From: Hordeum vulgare subsp. vulgare
Taxonomy: Eukaryota; Streptophyta; Magnoliopsida; Poales; Poaceae
NCBI RefSeq assembly: GCF_904849725.1
Contig: NC_058518.1
Coordinates: 12,358,147 to 12,422,146, forward strand
Direction of reading: 5' to 3'
DNA length: 64,000 nt
Below the pieces are notes generated by a model. It was not told where the DNA came from. It made no database searches and saw nothing but the letters and a program-made list of their open reading frames with translations. Shown piece after piece: positions 1 to 9,925 of this stretch (position 1 is the stretch's first letter; each line of letters starts with the position of its first letter). The translations under genes and the position numbers were made by a program.

Positions 1-769
1 CTAAAAGGGAGTTAAAATGAGGCACCCTGTATCAGAAACTACCATCTCTAAATTACATAACTAGGTACTTTTTCCTCTCCGCCTCTTGAACTTTCCCGTA
101 GGCAAGTACGAGCTTGTAGTGTGGGCGTGGGCAGGTCGCGAGATACCGATTTGATTATATTCATTCCATATAGCGTTGTGATAACTGAGAACTCCTTATT
201 TTGGTGGGCCATGTGAGTGTCTACACAATGCTTATTTGTATACATATTATTGCACATACAAACTTGTTATAACAATGTTGTATAATGCATGTGTAGGATG
301 GTTTTGGACTGAGGAAGCAATTTTTGGTGCATATTTTAAAGTATGAAGAGAATGAAGCTAAAAACAATATCCCATCCATTGAACGAAGCATCATAGATCG
401 CATCTATAGATGGACCTTCATTGCTTCAAAAGATGGACCTTCAAGACATGCTTATTTCTGATTTTTAAAATATACTTTTGTGACCATTATAATACAATTT
501 GTGTGTGAACATGAATTTTATGCGGAGACATGTTTATGGACCGCGTGTTACACACGTTCTCATTTAGTTGGGAATCACACACGTTTAAATGGCTCGGTGA
601 AAAAACTCATTAAATAAAAATCAGATTCAAAATAGATGTTTTTACTATAGATTATGATACGTGTGTTGGATCCCAAATATGTCACACTTTTAAAAAATAT
701 TTTGTAGCCATCTGAATTTTTTGATAAAAATATTTTACTATGATGCCATGCGAACTCATTTTATTTAAG

Positions 770-797
770 ACGTGCGTTGCACGTGCATGATTACTAG
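770..797 (+). mobile_element. Helitron-type 3' terminus, copy 1
   Basis: A perfect 6-bp stem with a 3-base loop (ACGTGC at 770-775, GTT, GCACGT at 779-784) is followed 9 bases later by CTAG (794-797) and then T. A short hairpin followed by CTRR and a T is the standard Helitron 3' end, and the GTGCGTTGCAC core resembles grass Helitron tails. No matching 5' TC end or Rep/helicase gene was found, so only the terminus is called. An unrelated hairpin is possible. Confidence 0.55.
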
Positions 798-1499
798 TCC
801 TATTAAATGATGAAATATTCTCCATGGTTACGGTGCAATCATAAGCAAGGGACATCCGCTAAGAAACAACCTTATACCCTAAGATCCTACTCTAGGATGT
901 GACCGACTCCACCGTCATAACGTTATAGCTGGAAAGTCTCGTTTCGGACAAATCGGAGGAAATATTTTTAAGAATTAGGGTATACATGTGTTTTGGGTGT
1001 TCCTAGGGGTTACCTTCACACAATCAAGCAAAAAGTTTCACTTTGCTGCCCCTTTCTGACGCCAGAATCTTTGTAAGAGCTAGGGCATTTTGTCTTTTGA
1101 AACAATTAATTAAAAAGTGCAAAATTAATTATGCAACTTCCTATCAAAATTATACTATATTGTTATGCATTTCGTTTATTTTCCAATTGGTTATTCATTT
1201 TACAATGGAGTAATGGCCACTGAGGAGTGGGACAAAGCTGTTCTTGGTTTCAAGGGATGGTAAGGGTGGGGCTTCACCCAGCAATAATTGATCTATGGCC
1301 AAGCCAAGTTTACTAGAGATGCAAGGTAACTAGTATGAGCTCTAGTAAAATTTTGATATCAAGGGGAATTGTAAAAGGCATTAAAAGAGGGTTTTTACCA
1401 AATCACGAGAAGGTGTTTGATGCTGTTTTGGGAAAGTAAAAGGGTTCTTCTTGTCTTGAGATTTAACAGGATCAAAGGGTAGATGGAAATGAGGTTGAT
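798..1499. other. Unassigned noncoding stretch
   Basis: I see no credible coding region, RNA gene or recognisable transposon terminus here. The sequence is moderately AT-rich and reads like degraded repeat sequence. The equivalents in the other copies are about 30095-30796 and 59362-60063. Confidence 0.5.
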
Positions 1500-2090
1500 C
1501 GCCCATTTTGGGATTATATGATGAAAGTTGCCAATGTAAACTTTCTAAACCCTAGAAATGGGCAGGAATAGATTTTCCTAGATCTGGTTATGCAAATCTA
1601 TTCCCCTAATGCACCATTTGGTGTGGTGGCATTACTTCAGGAATAGAGTGTGTCCAAAATGTTTGCAACCAATTGAGGAAACTTGACAATGCAAAATTTC
1701 TTAATTCTAGCTAGAAATCAACATAAATGGGTTTGGGGGGATTTGGACAAGTGGATCCATTCTCCATGATGCACCACTTGGTGTGGACACATTATTAGGT
1801 GATTAGAACATGTCCACAATGTTTGAGAATAATTGGAGAAACTTGGCAATGTAAACTTGTCCAAGTTTCGACCTGGACACAGATGGTTTTGGAGTATGTT
1901 TGTGAATCATATTAATTTGGATTGAGACGAAACTTGGCAAGGTCATCATATATATCATGTGTGACTTACTAGAATTTTCTTGGAATTATTTAAGAATATT
2001 TCTTATAGAAATATTTTAAATACTTCAAATGAACAGAAATGGTTTTGGAGGGATTTGTACAATATTTTGTAACATACTGATAAAGAACTA
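1500..2090 (+). repeat. Degenerate ~155-bp tandem repeats, copy 1
   Basis: The segments at about 1601-1757 and 1758-1910 align with each other. Both run through a 'TGCACCA(T/C)TTGGTGTGG' block, then 'TGTCCA(A/C)AATGTTTG', then 'GA(G)GAAACTTG(A/G)CAATG'. Partial extra units precede (about 1530) and follow (about 2035) them. Diverged arrays of this sort are common in the subterminal parts of large grass CACTA elements, and the CACTA-like coding relics start 500 bp downstream. The assignment to the CACTA is inference. Confidence 0.5.
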
Positions 2091-2461
2091 TTTAAAATAT
2101 CCTAGAAATTCTCAAATTGAACAAACTAATAGAACACACTAGTATTAAACAATAAGAAAAATAATCATTCAAAAATCTATTTTCAAACTAAAGTTATTCA
2201 CAAACGAGTGATTCACACAAATTTCAAACAATTCAAATTTAAACTATTCAAATTTGAAAACCAATGGCACTAACAGAAAGTTTATAATTTTTATGACCTA
2301 AGGCAAAAAGATTCACTCAAAAACACTAAACATTCTAAATGTTATTCAAAATCTAAAAACAAAAATTGTTATGTTTAAAAAAAGAAGAAAACAAATAAAG
2401 AAAGAAATAAAACCAAAGGTCCACCTCCCCACACGGAATTTGGATCGTCGATAAGGAGGAC

Positions 2462-2537
2462 CTTTAGTCCCGAGTGGTGATACCAGCAGGGACTAAAGAG
2501 TATTTAGTCCCGGTTGGTATCACCAACTGGGACTAAA
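2462..2537. repeat. Paired GGGACTAAA hairpins (CACTA-type), copy 1
   Basis: Two imperfect palindromes stand in a row: CTTTAGTCCC...GGGACTAAAG at 2462-2498 and TTTAGTCCC...GGGACTAAA at 2503-2537. This motif is a recurrent subterminal repeat of grass DNA transposons of the CACTA (En/Spm) type. A TATATAAG box-like sequence follows at about 2551, ahead of the coding-like region. Confidence 0.7.
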
Positions 2538-2592
2538 GGTCTCCCCCTATATAAGCGCGTGTTCTTGCGGTGCCCGTTACCACCCGGGAGAA

Positions 2593-3016
2593 CATGGCAC
2601 TTCAACGCCACCAGGCTGCTGAAATCCTCTCCGACGCCGTCGCCGATCCACTCGTAGCCATCGGTGATTGCCGTCTCTCAGCTCCCTGCTTGTTGCTGCA
2701 CTGTCGCCGCGCCTGCACCACCTCGCCCGCGTCTACCCCCACGCCGCCTCCAGACCCTCCGCTGCCCGATCACCTCCGTCGACCGAGCCTCTTCATCGGT
2801 CGCCTCGCCTCCGCCACCCGAGCCTCTTCATCGGCCGCCTCGCCTCCGCCACCCGAGCCCATCCGTCGGCTGCCTCGCCCCACCGCCCAGACTACGCTCC
2901 GCCCAGGCCCTGCCGGTGAGAACCCACTGGCCAGCCCCTTCGAGCATTTTTTCTTTTTTCTCGCAATATATGATGATTCAATTTGCAATATGTTTATATG
3001 TATGATGAATATATGA
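2593..3016 (+). pseudogene. Pro/Ala-rich coding-like segment of the CACTA relic
   Basis: After a TATATAAG element (about 2551), an open frame starts at the ATG at 2594 and runs to about 3016. It is GC-rich, with runs of proline, serine, arginine and alanine, and includes a direct repeat of a 'CTCTTCATCGG(T/C)CGCCTCGCCTCCGCCACCCGAGCC' type block. Several frames stay open because of base composition, so the frame is not decisive. After about 2940 composition changes sharply to AT-rich ATGATGATA-type repeats, which looks like an intron or noncoding sequence. I do not recognise a protein domain. Its position makes it a possible first exon of the CACTA element's gene. Equivalents are at 31890-32313 and 61157-61580. 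Confidence 0.3.
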
Positions 3017-3205
3017 TGATATGCATGTTCTATGATGTTGTTAAAAGTTGTATGATAATATGTTGTTTATACTAATAATTAATTAATTTGCAATATGTTG
3101 TTTATATGTATGATGATAAATTAATTAGCAATATGCATGACCATAAATTAATTTGCAATATGTATGATAAGCATATGTATGATGATAAATAAATTTGCAA
3201 TATGG

Positions 3206-3520
3206 TGTCCCCGACGATCGCCGGTGAGGAGTACCCGACGATCGCTGGTGATGAGTCCCCGACGATCGCCGATGAGGATCGAATCCCCGACAATCACCGG
3301 TGAGGATCGAGTCTCCGACGATCGTCAGAGGAGTCTCCGACGATCGCCGGTGAGGAGTCCCCGATGATCGCTGGGGAGGAGTCCCCGACAATCGTCGGCA
3401 AGGAGTCCCCGATGATCACCGGTGAGGATTCCCCGACAATCGCCGACAAGGAGTCCCGGATGATCACCGGTGAGGACTCCCCGACGATCGCTAGTGAGGA
3501 GTCCCAGACAACCACCGCAA
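3206..3520 (+). repeat. 24-bp coding minisatellite, copy 1
   Basis: About a dozen tandem units of roughly 24 bp follow the consensus CCCGACGATCGCCGGTGAGGAGTC. A few units carry insertions of 3-4 bp or small deletions. In one frame each unit encodes an 8-residue repeat close to SPTIAGEE or SPMITGED. The even codon multiple suggests expansion within a reading frame, but frame breaks in the array show it is no longer constrained. Confidence 0.85.
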
Positions 3521-3669
3521 AGCGCCATGTCCGGGATGATGCCTGACCTAGGAATTTGTTTTCATAGGAATTTGTTCTCGCATGGGTTATTAAATATGAG
3601 TAGCATAATAAAATGAAAATTATCGCATATGAATTTGTTTTCATAGGAATTTGTTCTCGACGACGATGG

Positions 3670-4023
3670 CCAGCCCGCATCCTCGTCGTGGACTCGGGGT
3701 CGTCGACCCGTTTGAGAGGCGCCATGTCCATGACTGGGCTCCGTCGGGCTGGCATTGGGAGGTGCTACCTTTCGGGGCATGCAACTTGGTGAGGAACCGG
3801 GGTCTCATCGTTGACCCAGAGCTTCTATGATGGCGGTCGAGTGGGCCACTATCGGTGCAGAGGGAGCCGGTCCCCCGAGGAGCTGGTACGTCGCCGTGTC
3901 AGGGAGGAGGACGAGCAGGTCCGTTGCTACATGGTTTTGTTGGACGTCACGTTCTCAAATACCCCGCAGTTTCTTCAGGAATCTCACTCGAGCTATGATC
4001 CTGTGATGGTACCTTCTCTTTAG
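3670..4023 (+). pseudogene. CACTA-associated ORF relic, copy 1
   Basis: Two overlapping frames give protein-like sequence. One contains 'WHWEVLPFGACNLVRNRG' and ends near 3830. A second, shifted frame contains 'VRRRVREEDEQVRCYMVLLD' and ends at the stop at 4021-4023. The join requires a frameshift at about 3830-3880. From memory the style resembles the non-transposase ORF of Triticeae CACTA elements, but this is not tested. It lies between the hairpins and the Transposase_24-like gene, on the same strand, which supports membership in the same element. It is not expected to be functional. Confidence 0.4.
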
Positions 4024-4612
4024 GTGTTCACTGCCGCATAGTACTACAACAACTCTTTGTTTGGTGATCAGTTTGATTGGGCGATATGTACTAGTGATAT
4101 TATGTGATATTATTGTTGCATTAACTGGATTATTCGAGATATATTAGTGATACTGTATATTGTTGCATTAAATGAATTATTCGAGATGCATAAGTAAATT
4201 TTAATCCTCCGCACCATCGTCCCTAGCCTCTCAGAGTGAACCTCGCCTGCGGCAAACTATACTATGATTCAGTTTTTGATTATTTAGTGCATTGTAATTT
4301 AAAATGCTAAATCGTTCTATCTTTCTTTTGGATTAGTTAAGCCATGGACGATAGCGGTATATACCATGGAGATGACTTGTTCGACATCATACGCTCCTCC
4401 CTATACCAAGAGAATGACGACATGACATCTCAGAACTTCTAAACGAATCCGTTGATGGACTTGAGCAAGAACCAATAGACGTATAAAATGATGGCGAAGA
4501 AAATGTTAGATAATTAACAATGTGTGGCAAGGTATATATATATTAAGCCTGGTGATCATTAGTTGTATTAATTGATTTGTGCATATATATCGACAAATCT
4601 TTCTTCTTTTAG

Positions 4613-5652
4613 CCCTCCGAATCGAGCCAATCTTCTAGAAGGATACGAGGCCGGGCCAGAAAGTTGGGCGATGACATAAAGTTAAACATCAATGAAGTCG
4701 CCGAAGATGGCGAGCCGATTGATCCTTATGAGAATGCCCGTAAATTTATAAATCAATGCATAGTTATTGTTAGGGACCAAATACCAATTATCATTCGAGA
4801 ATGGAATCGGCAAAAGGTAGATCGAGGAGTTAGTTACATTGACCAAAGATCGAAAGATTTGCTTTGGGATACCGTCATGTCACATTTCAACCTACCACAG
4901 GGTCTCACAGATAGCCAATGGTTGAAAGTCAAGAAATGAGATCTTAAGAAGATGGCCACACAATTTCAGGCATGGAAGAAAAGATTATACAACAACTGCA
5001 TCAGGGATAAAAAGAAGACTCCACAATTCACTCGAGCACTAGAGAAGATAAAAGATCACTCACACGAGTTTGTGGAGTATAAGGAATCGGATGAAGCTCT
5101 GAAAGGTGAAGAAAAAAAAAAGGAAATTGATGAGAAAAAGGAGTATCACCATGTTTTGGGGACAGATGGCTACAAGAGAGCCCTGCCTAAGTGGAAATCA
5201 CCTGAGGCCAAGATGGTTGCAGAAGGGGTCACTCCAGCTACACAAAAAATTGGCCCGACAGGTCCAAGAATTGGTTTTATGCACATGGGGGAAATTTGGA
5301 CCCATCAACATGGCATATTATTACAAAGGAAAATCTTAAAACAACCTCAGACACTAATTTAAGCCAGTAAAAGATGCTCGAAATGAGGTGTTCCATCCCG
5401 AGAGAAAGAACGATGAGCTTACACGCACCCTGGGGAATCCTGAGCACGGAGGACGAACATGAGGCAAAGGCATTGTTTCGTGGGTTCATGGGGTAACCGG
5501 AGTGGAATGACACTTATAGAAACCATCAGAGGAAAAAGAAGCAGGATGCAGACCGTATGCACCAGGTAGAAATAAATAACAAGGAGTTATACCGCATAGT
5601 AAGACGGCAGCAGGAGCAACTCGACACAATTAGCCAGCAAAAGGCGGCATGA
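4613..5652 (+). pseudogene. Transposase_24-like CACTA protein, broken, copy 1
   Basis: An exon appears to start after a TTTTAG acceptor at 4612. It encodes SESSQSSRRIRGRARKLG, then a region with 'PYENARKFINQCIVIVRDQI', 'LLWDTVMSHFNLP' and 'QAWKKRLYNN'. This layout, an Arg-rich start followed by a W/F-patterned helical region and a charged 'KSPE' segment, resembles the plant Transposase_24 (Ptta/En/Spm) family carried by CACTA elements. The frame is broken by TGA at 4937-4939, where tryptophan would fit, and by a stop at 5360-5362. A further frame carries a Gln-rich coiled-coil tail ending at TGA 5650-5652. An LTR retrotransposon starts 23 bp downstream. The family call rests on pattern recognition only. 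Confidence 0.6.
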
Positions 5653-5670
5653 GCAAGCAGATCCATCATT

Positions 5671-5675
5671 AGATG
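5671..5675. repeat. Putative LTR retrotransposon 5' target site (AGATG)
   Basis: These are the five bases directly before the TGATATG start of the LTR. No right-hand partner was found, because the element's 3' end is missing. It is therefore only the expected position of a 5-bp target-site duplication. Confidence 0.35.
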
Positions 5676-7170
5676 TGATATGTCTCCGTCGTATCTATAT
5701 TTTTTTTATTGTTTTATGCCAATGTTCTACAACTTTCATATACTTTTGGCAACATTTTATATTAATATTGGGACTAACTTACTTATCTAGTGCCTAGTGC
5801 GAGTTCCTGTTTGTTGCATGTTTTTGTTTAGCAGAATATCCATATCAAACAATGTCCAAACGCGATAAAAATTTACGGAGAATTATTTTGTAATATATGT
5901 GATTTTTGGGAGTTGGAATCAACGTAAACAGAGGACCACAACCTCCACTAGATACCAGGACGCGGCCCATACCCCTGGCGCAGGGTGGTGGTTAGTGGAC
6001 ATCATGTAAGTTGGTTGCAGCTCTACTTACGACACAAGAAAGATAATTTCTAGAAAACATTCCTGTAAAAATTTCAGACCGATCGGAGTTATGGATTTCC
6101 AAAAATTTAAGAAACGGTGAAGGGCCAGAAAAGAGAACGCGAAAGAGAAGAGAACAGGAGAGGGAGATTCAATCTCGGAGGGGCTCCTGCCCCTTCGCCG
6201 CTATGGAGGCCATGGACCAGAGGGTGAACTCTCCTCCCATCTTGGGGGGGGGGGAGACCAAGGAATAAGAAGGAGGGAGTTCTCTCTCCCTCTCTCCCGG
6301 CAGCGCCGGAGTGCCGCCGGGGCAAGGAGCATGACATCGATCTACATCAACAATCTTGCCACCGGCAACACCAACTCTCTCCCCCTCTATGCAGCGGTGT
6401 AACACCTCTTTTCCCGCTATAACTCTCTACTTAAACATGGTTCTCAACACTATATACTATTTCCCAATGATATGGCTATTCTATAATGTTTGAGTAGATC
6501 CATTTTGTCCTATGGACTAATTGGTAAAATTGCTATGATTGGTTTAATTTGCTTGTGGATATGTTGTTGTTCTTTGGTGCCCATCATATGAGCGTGCGTG
6601 TGGATCACATCATGGGGTTAGTTGTATGTTGATAGGACTATGCATTGGAGGGCAAGAGTGACAAAATATTTCTTCCTAACATAGAAATTGATGCATAGAT
6701 GATTAAAGGGGGACCAATATATATCTTAATGCTATGGTTGGGTTTTGCCTTAATGAACATTAGTAGTTGCGTATGATTGCTAATTGTTCCAATCAAAAGT
6801 GCATAGAATTTCATGTAAGGGATGACATGCTAGAAGTGTTCTCTCCTACATTAAAACTTGCTATCGGTCTAGTAATGTAGTCAATTTCCTAGGGACAAAT
6901 CCTTCTCTCGTGTTACAAAAAGCTTGCTACTACACTACTATATTTATTATCTTGCAATTTATTTCTAGTTTTATTCTCGCAAATTACTTCTAGTTTTATT
7001 CTTGTTTTAGGTAAAGCAAATGTTAAGTGTGCGTAGAGTTGTATCGGTGCTCGATAGAACTTGAGGGAATATTTGTTCCACCTTTAGCTCCTCGTTGGTT
7101 TTGCCACTCTTATTTATCGAAAAGGGCTACAAACGATCCCCTATACTTGTGAGTTATCTAGATCTTTTTC

Positions 7171-7186
7171 TGGCGCCGTTGCCGGG
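7171..7186 (+). other. tRNA-Asp primer binding site, copy 1
   Basis: TGGCGCCGTTGCCGGG is complementary to the 3' acceptor end of plant tRNA-Asp, including the terminal CCA (read here as TGG). It lies about 10 bp inside the presumed LTR end, where minus-strand priming of a retrotransposon takes place. Confidence 0.85.
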
Positions 7187-7325
7187 AAGCAATAGCGTGG
7201 GGTGAATATTTCCGTGTGTGCTTGTTTGCTTTATCACTAAGTAGTTTTTATTTTGTTCGTGTTTTCTTTCTTTAGTTACGGGTAAAAAACACAAAATACC
7301 AAAAAAAGTTGTACCTACCGAAACA

Positions 7326-8557
7326 ATGTTTGAAGAACCACCCAAAATCTAACATACTACTGAAGCATTTTTCTTGGATCATCTTCGATCCCTATGTGCT
7401 CATGCTGAAACCCCAACTAGTTTAGTTGAGGGCAAGCCATTAGATGAGCATGCTTATTATGTGCGACACCGCTTATCTCAAAAAGGAAAACTTTCATGGC
7501 ATCATATTAATACTTTGCATTGCTATGCTTGGAATTTATGTGAAATATATGATTTTACTTGTTGTTCTGAAGACCCTAAGAAACACCTTCCCTACTTTTG
7601 TGAGTTTACTGATAATGGAATCTTATGTTCTTATGCTAAAGGTGTTTATAGTTATTATGATGTTGAACAAATTAAAGAATTTTTTGCTTTTAAGGGTGCT
7701 TGTGGAATTGCTTCTTTGATTGAAAAGTATGATGCTACACTTTACAAATCTGATTTTTTTTCCATACTTAAATATTGCTATGAAAATTATGCTTCTAATG
7801 CTTATGTTACACTATATATTGATGAATCCTTTTCTGTCCAAGAAGAGATTAATATTTTGTAGGAGTCCGTCAAAGAAGAAATTTATGAAATGGTGAGCTC
7901 ATTGGATGAAAAAGATGACGAGGAGAGTGAAGAACAAAAGGAGGAAGAGCGGATTAGCCACCCGTGCCCACCTTCTAATGAGAGTAACTCTTTAAGTCAT
8001 ACATTGTTTAATTTCCCTTCATGCTTACCAAAGGATGAATGCTATGATAACTGCTATGATTCCGTTGATTCTTTTGAAATATCCCTTTTTGATGAAATTG
8101 ATGCTTGCTATGCTTGTGGCCAAGATGCCAATATGAATTATGATTGTGAAGATGAACTTGCTATAGTTCCTTATGTTAAAAATGATGTTGTTCTATTGTA
8201 CACACACATGATAGTCCTATTATATTTTTGAATTCTTCCAACAACACTATTTCGGAGAAGTTTGCTCTTATTAAGGATTATATTGACGGGTTGCGTTTTA
8301 CCATTGCACATGATGATTTTGATGGATATAATATGCATGTGCCTGCTGCTCCTACTTGCAATTATTATGAGAGAGGAACTACATCTCCATCTCTTTATGT
8401 TTCCAACACGATAAAATTGCAAGAAACTACTTATGTTATGTATTGGCCTTTACTTGATGTGATAGCCGAACATTTCTTGCTGGAGCCCTCTCCTTTAAAA
8501 CCACATGACGTCAGCCTCACATTTTCCATGATGCCCTCTCTCTCTTTCACATCATAA
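7326..8557 (+). pseudogene. LTR-element ORF of unknown function, interrupted, copy 1
   Basis: Reading from the ATG at 7326, one frame runs through MFEEPPKI and hits TAA at 7350-7352. It then continues as FFLDHLRSLCAHAETPTSL and on to TAG at 7860-7862, and onward in the same frame as an acidic segment (VSSLDEKDDEESEEQKEEER) to 8231. A frameshift at about 8190-8230 is needed to reach the last segment, which ends at 8557. Both in-frame stops would be CAA or CAG with one C-to-T change, as expected from cytosine deamination in a methylated transposon. The restored length would be about 400 residues. I do not recognise a domain; no CCHC knuckle or enzyme motif is visible. Its place just after the primer site suggests a Gag-like or family-specific protein. 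Confidence 0.5.
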
Positions 8558-8583
8558 ACTTCATGGAACATCTAGAAAAATAA

Positions 8584-9116
8584 AACAACTTGGCATGTTG
8601 CCTTGAATTGGTCAATCAAGGCCATGACAAAGAATTACGTTCATTTCAAGTATGTCGAGTAAGAATGTGCTCTCAGACGAAGCCTTCTGGTCTATCCAGC
8701 CATCCTCCATTGAACATGGTTTAGCTTTGGACATTCTTGAAAATGACACCAACTTTTTCAAGCAGGTGAAAATGCCCATGGTAGGTACCCATGCCAGGTT
8801 TGAATGATTTCCGAAATCATATGAAAAGTGCGACACGCTCGACTATTTATCGATCTTTTTTTTACCGAGAAGATTCCGGAATGCAAAATTTATCGAAAAC
8901 CAAAACAATTTGGCATGGTGCCTTGAATTGGCCGTACAAAAGCATGTATGAGAAATTGGGGCCATTTTAGGGATGTCAAAAAAAAACGAGCTCCCGGCGG
9001 AACCTGCCCGAACACCCTCCGTTTAATATGGTGTTTTTTGGAGATTCATGAAATGATCTCAACTTTTGCTAGCATGGTGGGCATGCCCCTGATCGGCATC
9101 CATGCAAAGTTTGAAT
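8584..9116 (+). repeat. Two diverged ~220-bp direct repeats, copy 1
   Basis: The segments 8584-8806 and about 8903-9116 align along their whole length. Both run from 'TTGGCATG(T/G)TGCCTTGAATTGG', through a 'CCATTGAACATGG' or 'CCGTTTAATATGG' block and 'GACATTCTTGAAAATGA' or 'GAGATTCATGAAATGA', to 'CCATGC(C/A)A(G/A)GTTTGAAT'. They follow directly after the retrotransposon relic. Their element of origin is unknown to me. Confidence 0.65.
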
Positions 9117-9229
9117 AAAAAGACTATATAAATCATAATTTAAGCATGTACATAAAACTGTTATTTCATTTTATTTTTGTATTTCTGCACGCGACAATGG
9201 ACTGGCCAGTCGGGAGGCCTCCCGTGAAA

Positions 9230-9365
9230 GAAGTATTTAATTCATGAACGTTTGTTTGTTAAATTCATGAACTTTTATTCAAATTATTGAACCTTTTCAC
9301 TTTTGTGAACATTTTTGTCGAATTCGTGAACTTCTTTTCAAATCGACGAACGTTTTTCAATCACC
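9230..9365 (+). repeat. Short degenerate 'ATTCATGAAC' repeats
   Basis: The motif (A/G)AATTC(A/G)TGAAC recurs about every 25-30 bp, followed by T-rich spacers. The same style of repeat recurs in the AT-rich block at 23600-24450. It lies about 300 bp upstream of the first small Cys-rich gene. The copy 2 equivalent is 38525-38660. Confidence 0.5.
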
Positions 9366-9501
9366 AGATTTCGCCCCCTCCTTGGAGCGCTAGGGATGGG
9401 CAAAAAGAAGGGCGAATCCAAGACTGAAAAAACAATATCAGTTTTCTGTCAGAATAGATTCCGAAAGCAGAACAATATCAGTTGGATTCAAATTCCTGTA
9501 T

Positions 9502-9564
9502 GTACTAGCTAGGAGTACTTACTATATATATTGTACTAACGTACGTAGTACGCCTATTTATATA
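9502..9564 (+). promoter_or_regulatory. Putative core promoter of first small Cys-rich gene, copy 1
   Basis: A TATTTATATA box lies at 9555-9564, about 100 bp before the ATG at 9662. Directly upstream, five GTAC cores are packed into 50 bp (starting at 9502, 9515, 9533, 9541 and 9548). GTAC is the core bound by plant SBP/SPL factors, including the copper-response type, but no binding is shown here. The second paralogue has a similar layout. Confidence 0.5.
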
Positions 9565-9661
9565 CACAAGGGAATATACTAAGAGCACGCGCTTAGGCAC
9601 GAAAACCATCGAGTCCCGGCCACAGCGACAGACATCGATCGATCGTCGTCGCCAACTCATC

Positions 9662-9925
9662 ATGGGCAGCGAATCGTCGTGGTCGTCGTCTTCTTCTCCT
9701 GAGCAGATGATCGACGGGGCAGTCAAGGCTTTCATGTGCCTCCCCGGATGCAGGGATCAGTTCGAAGCCGTGCTGGACGCGTTCCAGGAGGTCGACGGAT
9801 CTACGGAGAAGCAAGCGGCGTGCTTCGAGGCGGGGGAGGCGCTGCGAAAGTGCATGCTTGCTAGCGCCGCCGCGTACGAGTCCTACATCCGCGACGCCGA
9901 CAAAAAGACATCGAGCCAAGCATAG
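9662..9925 (+). CDS. Small GCK-like Cys-motif protein (87 aa), copy 1
   Basis: The predicted protein is 87 aa. It has a Ser-rich N-terminus (residues 3-12), then FMCLPGCRDQF (Cys26, Cys30), and later CFEAGEALRKCM (Cys54, Cys64, a C-x9-C spacing). It has no signal peptide or membrane segment. The pattern 'GCRDQFEAVLDAFQEV...CFEAGEALRKCM' resembles the C-terminal two thirds of the plant GCK domain, with its GxCKxxFxxWExC and CFExTxxLxxCM blocks, but the first CxxC and the WExC cysteine are absent. The biochemical role of GCK proteins is poorly defined and I infer none. The ATG is preceded by a TATA-like box about 100 bp upstream. The coding sequence is GC-rich against AT-rich flanks. A related 91-aa gene lies 4.6 kb downstream on the same strand, with a matching leader motif, which supports a real gene. 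Confidence 0.7.
   Translation: MGSESSWSSSSSPEQMIDGAVKAFMCLPGCRDQFEAVLDAFQEVDGSTEKQAACFEAGEALRKCMLASAAAYESYIRDADKKTSSQA

Larger units (their letters stand above)
5676..8557 (+). mobile_element. Gypsy-type LTR retrotransposon, 3' part missing, copy 1
   Basis: The LTR starts at TGATATGTCTCC (5676) and ends near 7160. A primer binding site, TGGCGCCGTTGCCGGG (7171-7186), follows and is complementary to the 3' end of plant tRNA-Asp. That combination is typical of Triticeae Gypsy families of the Fatima/Sabrina sort, though the family name is not certain. Downstream is one interrupted ORF (7326-8557) but no protease, reverse transcriptase or integrase, and no second LTR anywhere in the unit. It is a non-autonomous or deleted element. 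It sits 23 bp after the CACTA gene relic, so it probably inserted into the CACTA. Confidence 0.8.

Noticed and set aside
3102..3755. Minus-strand frames of 88-153 codons over the 24-bp repeat
   Set aside because: They are antisense shadows of the in-frame minisatellite; the plus strand carries the CACTA-like reading.
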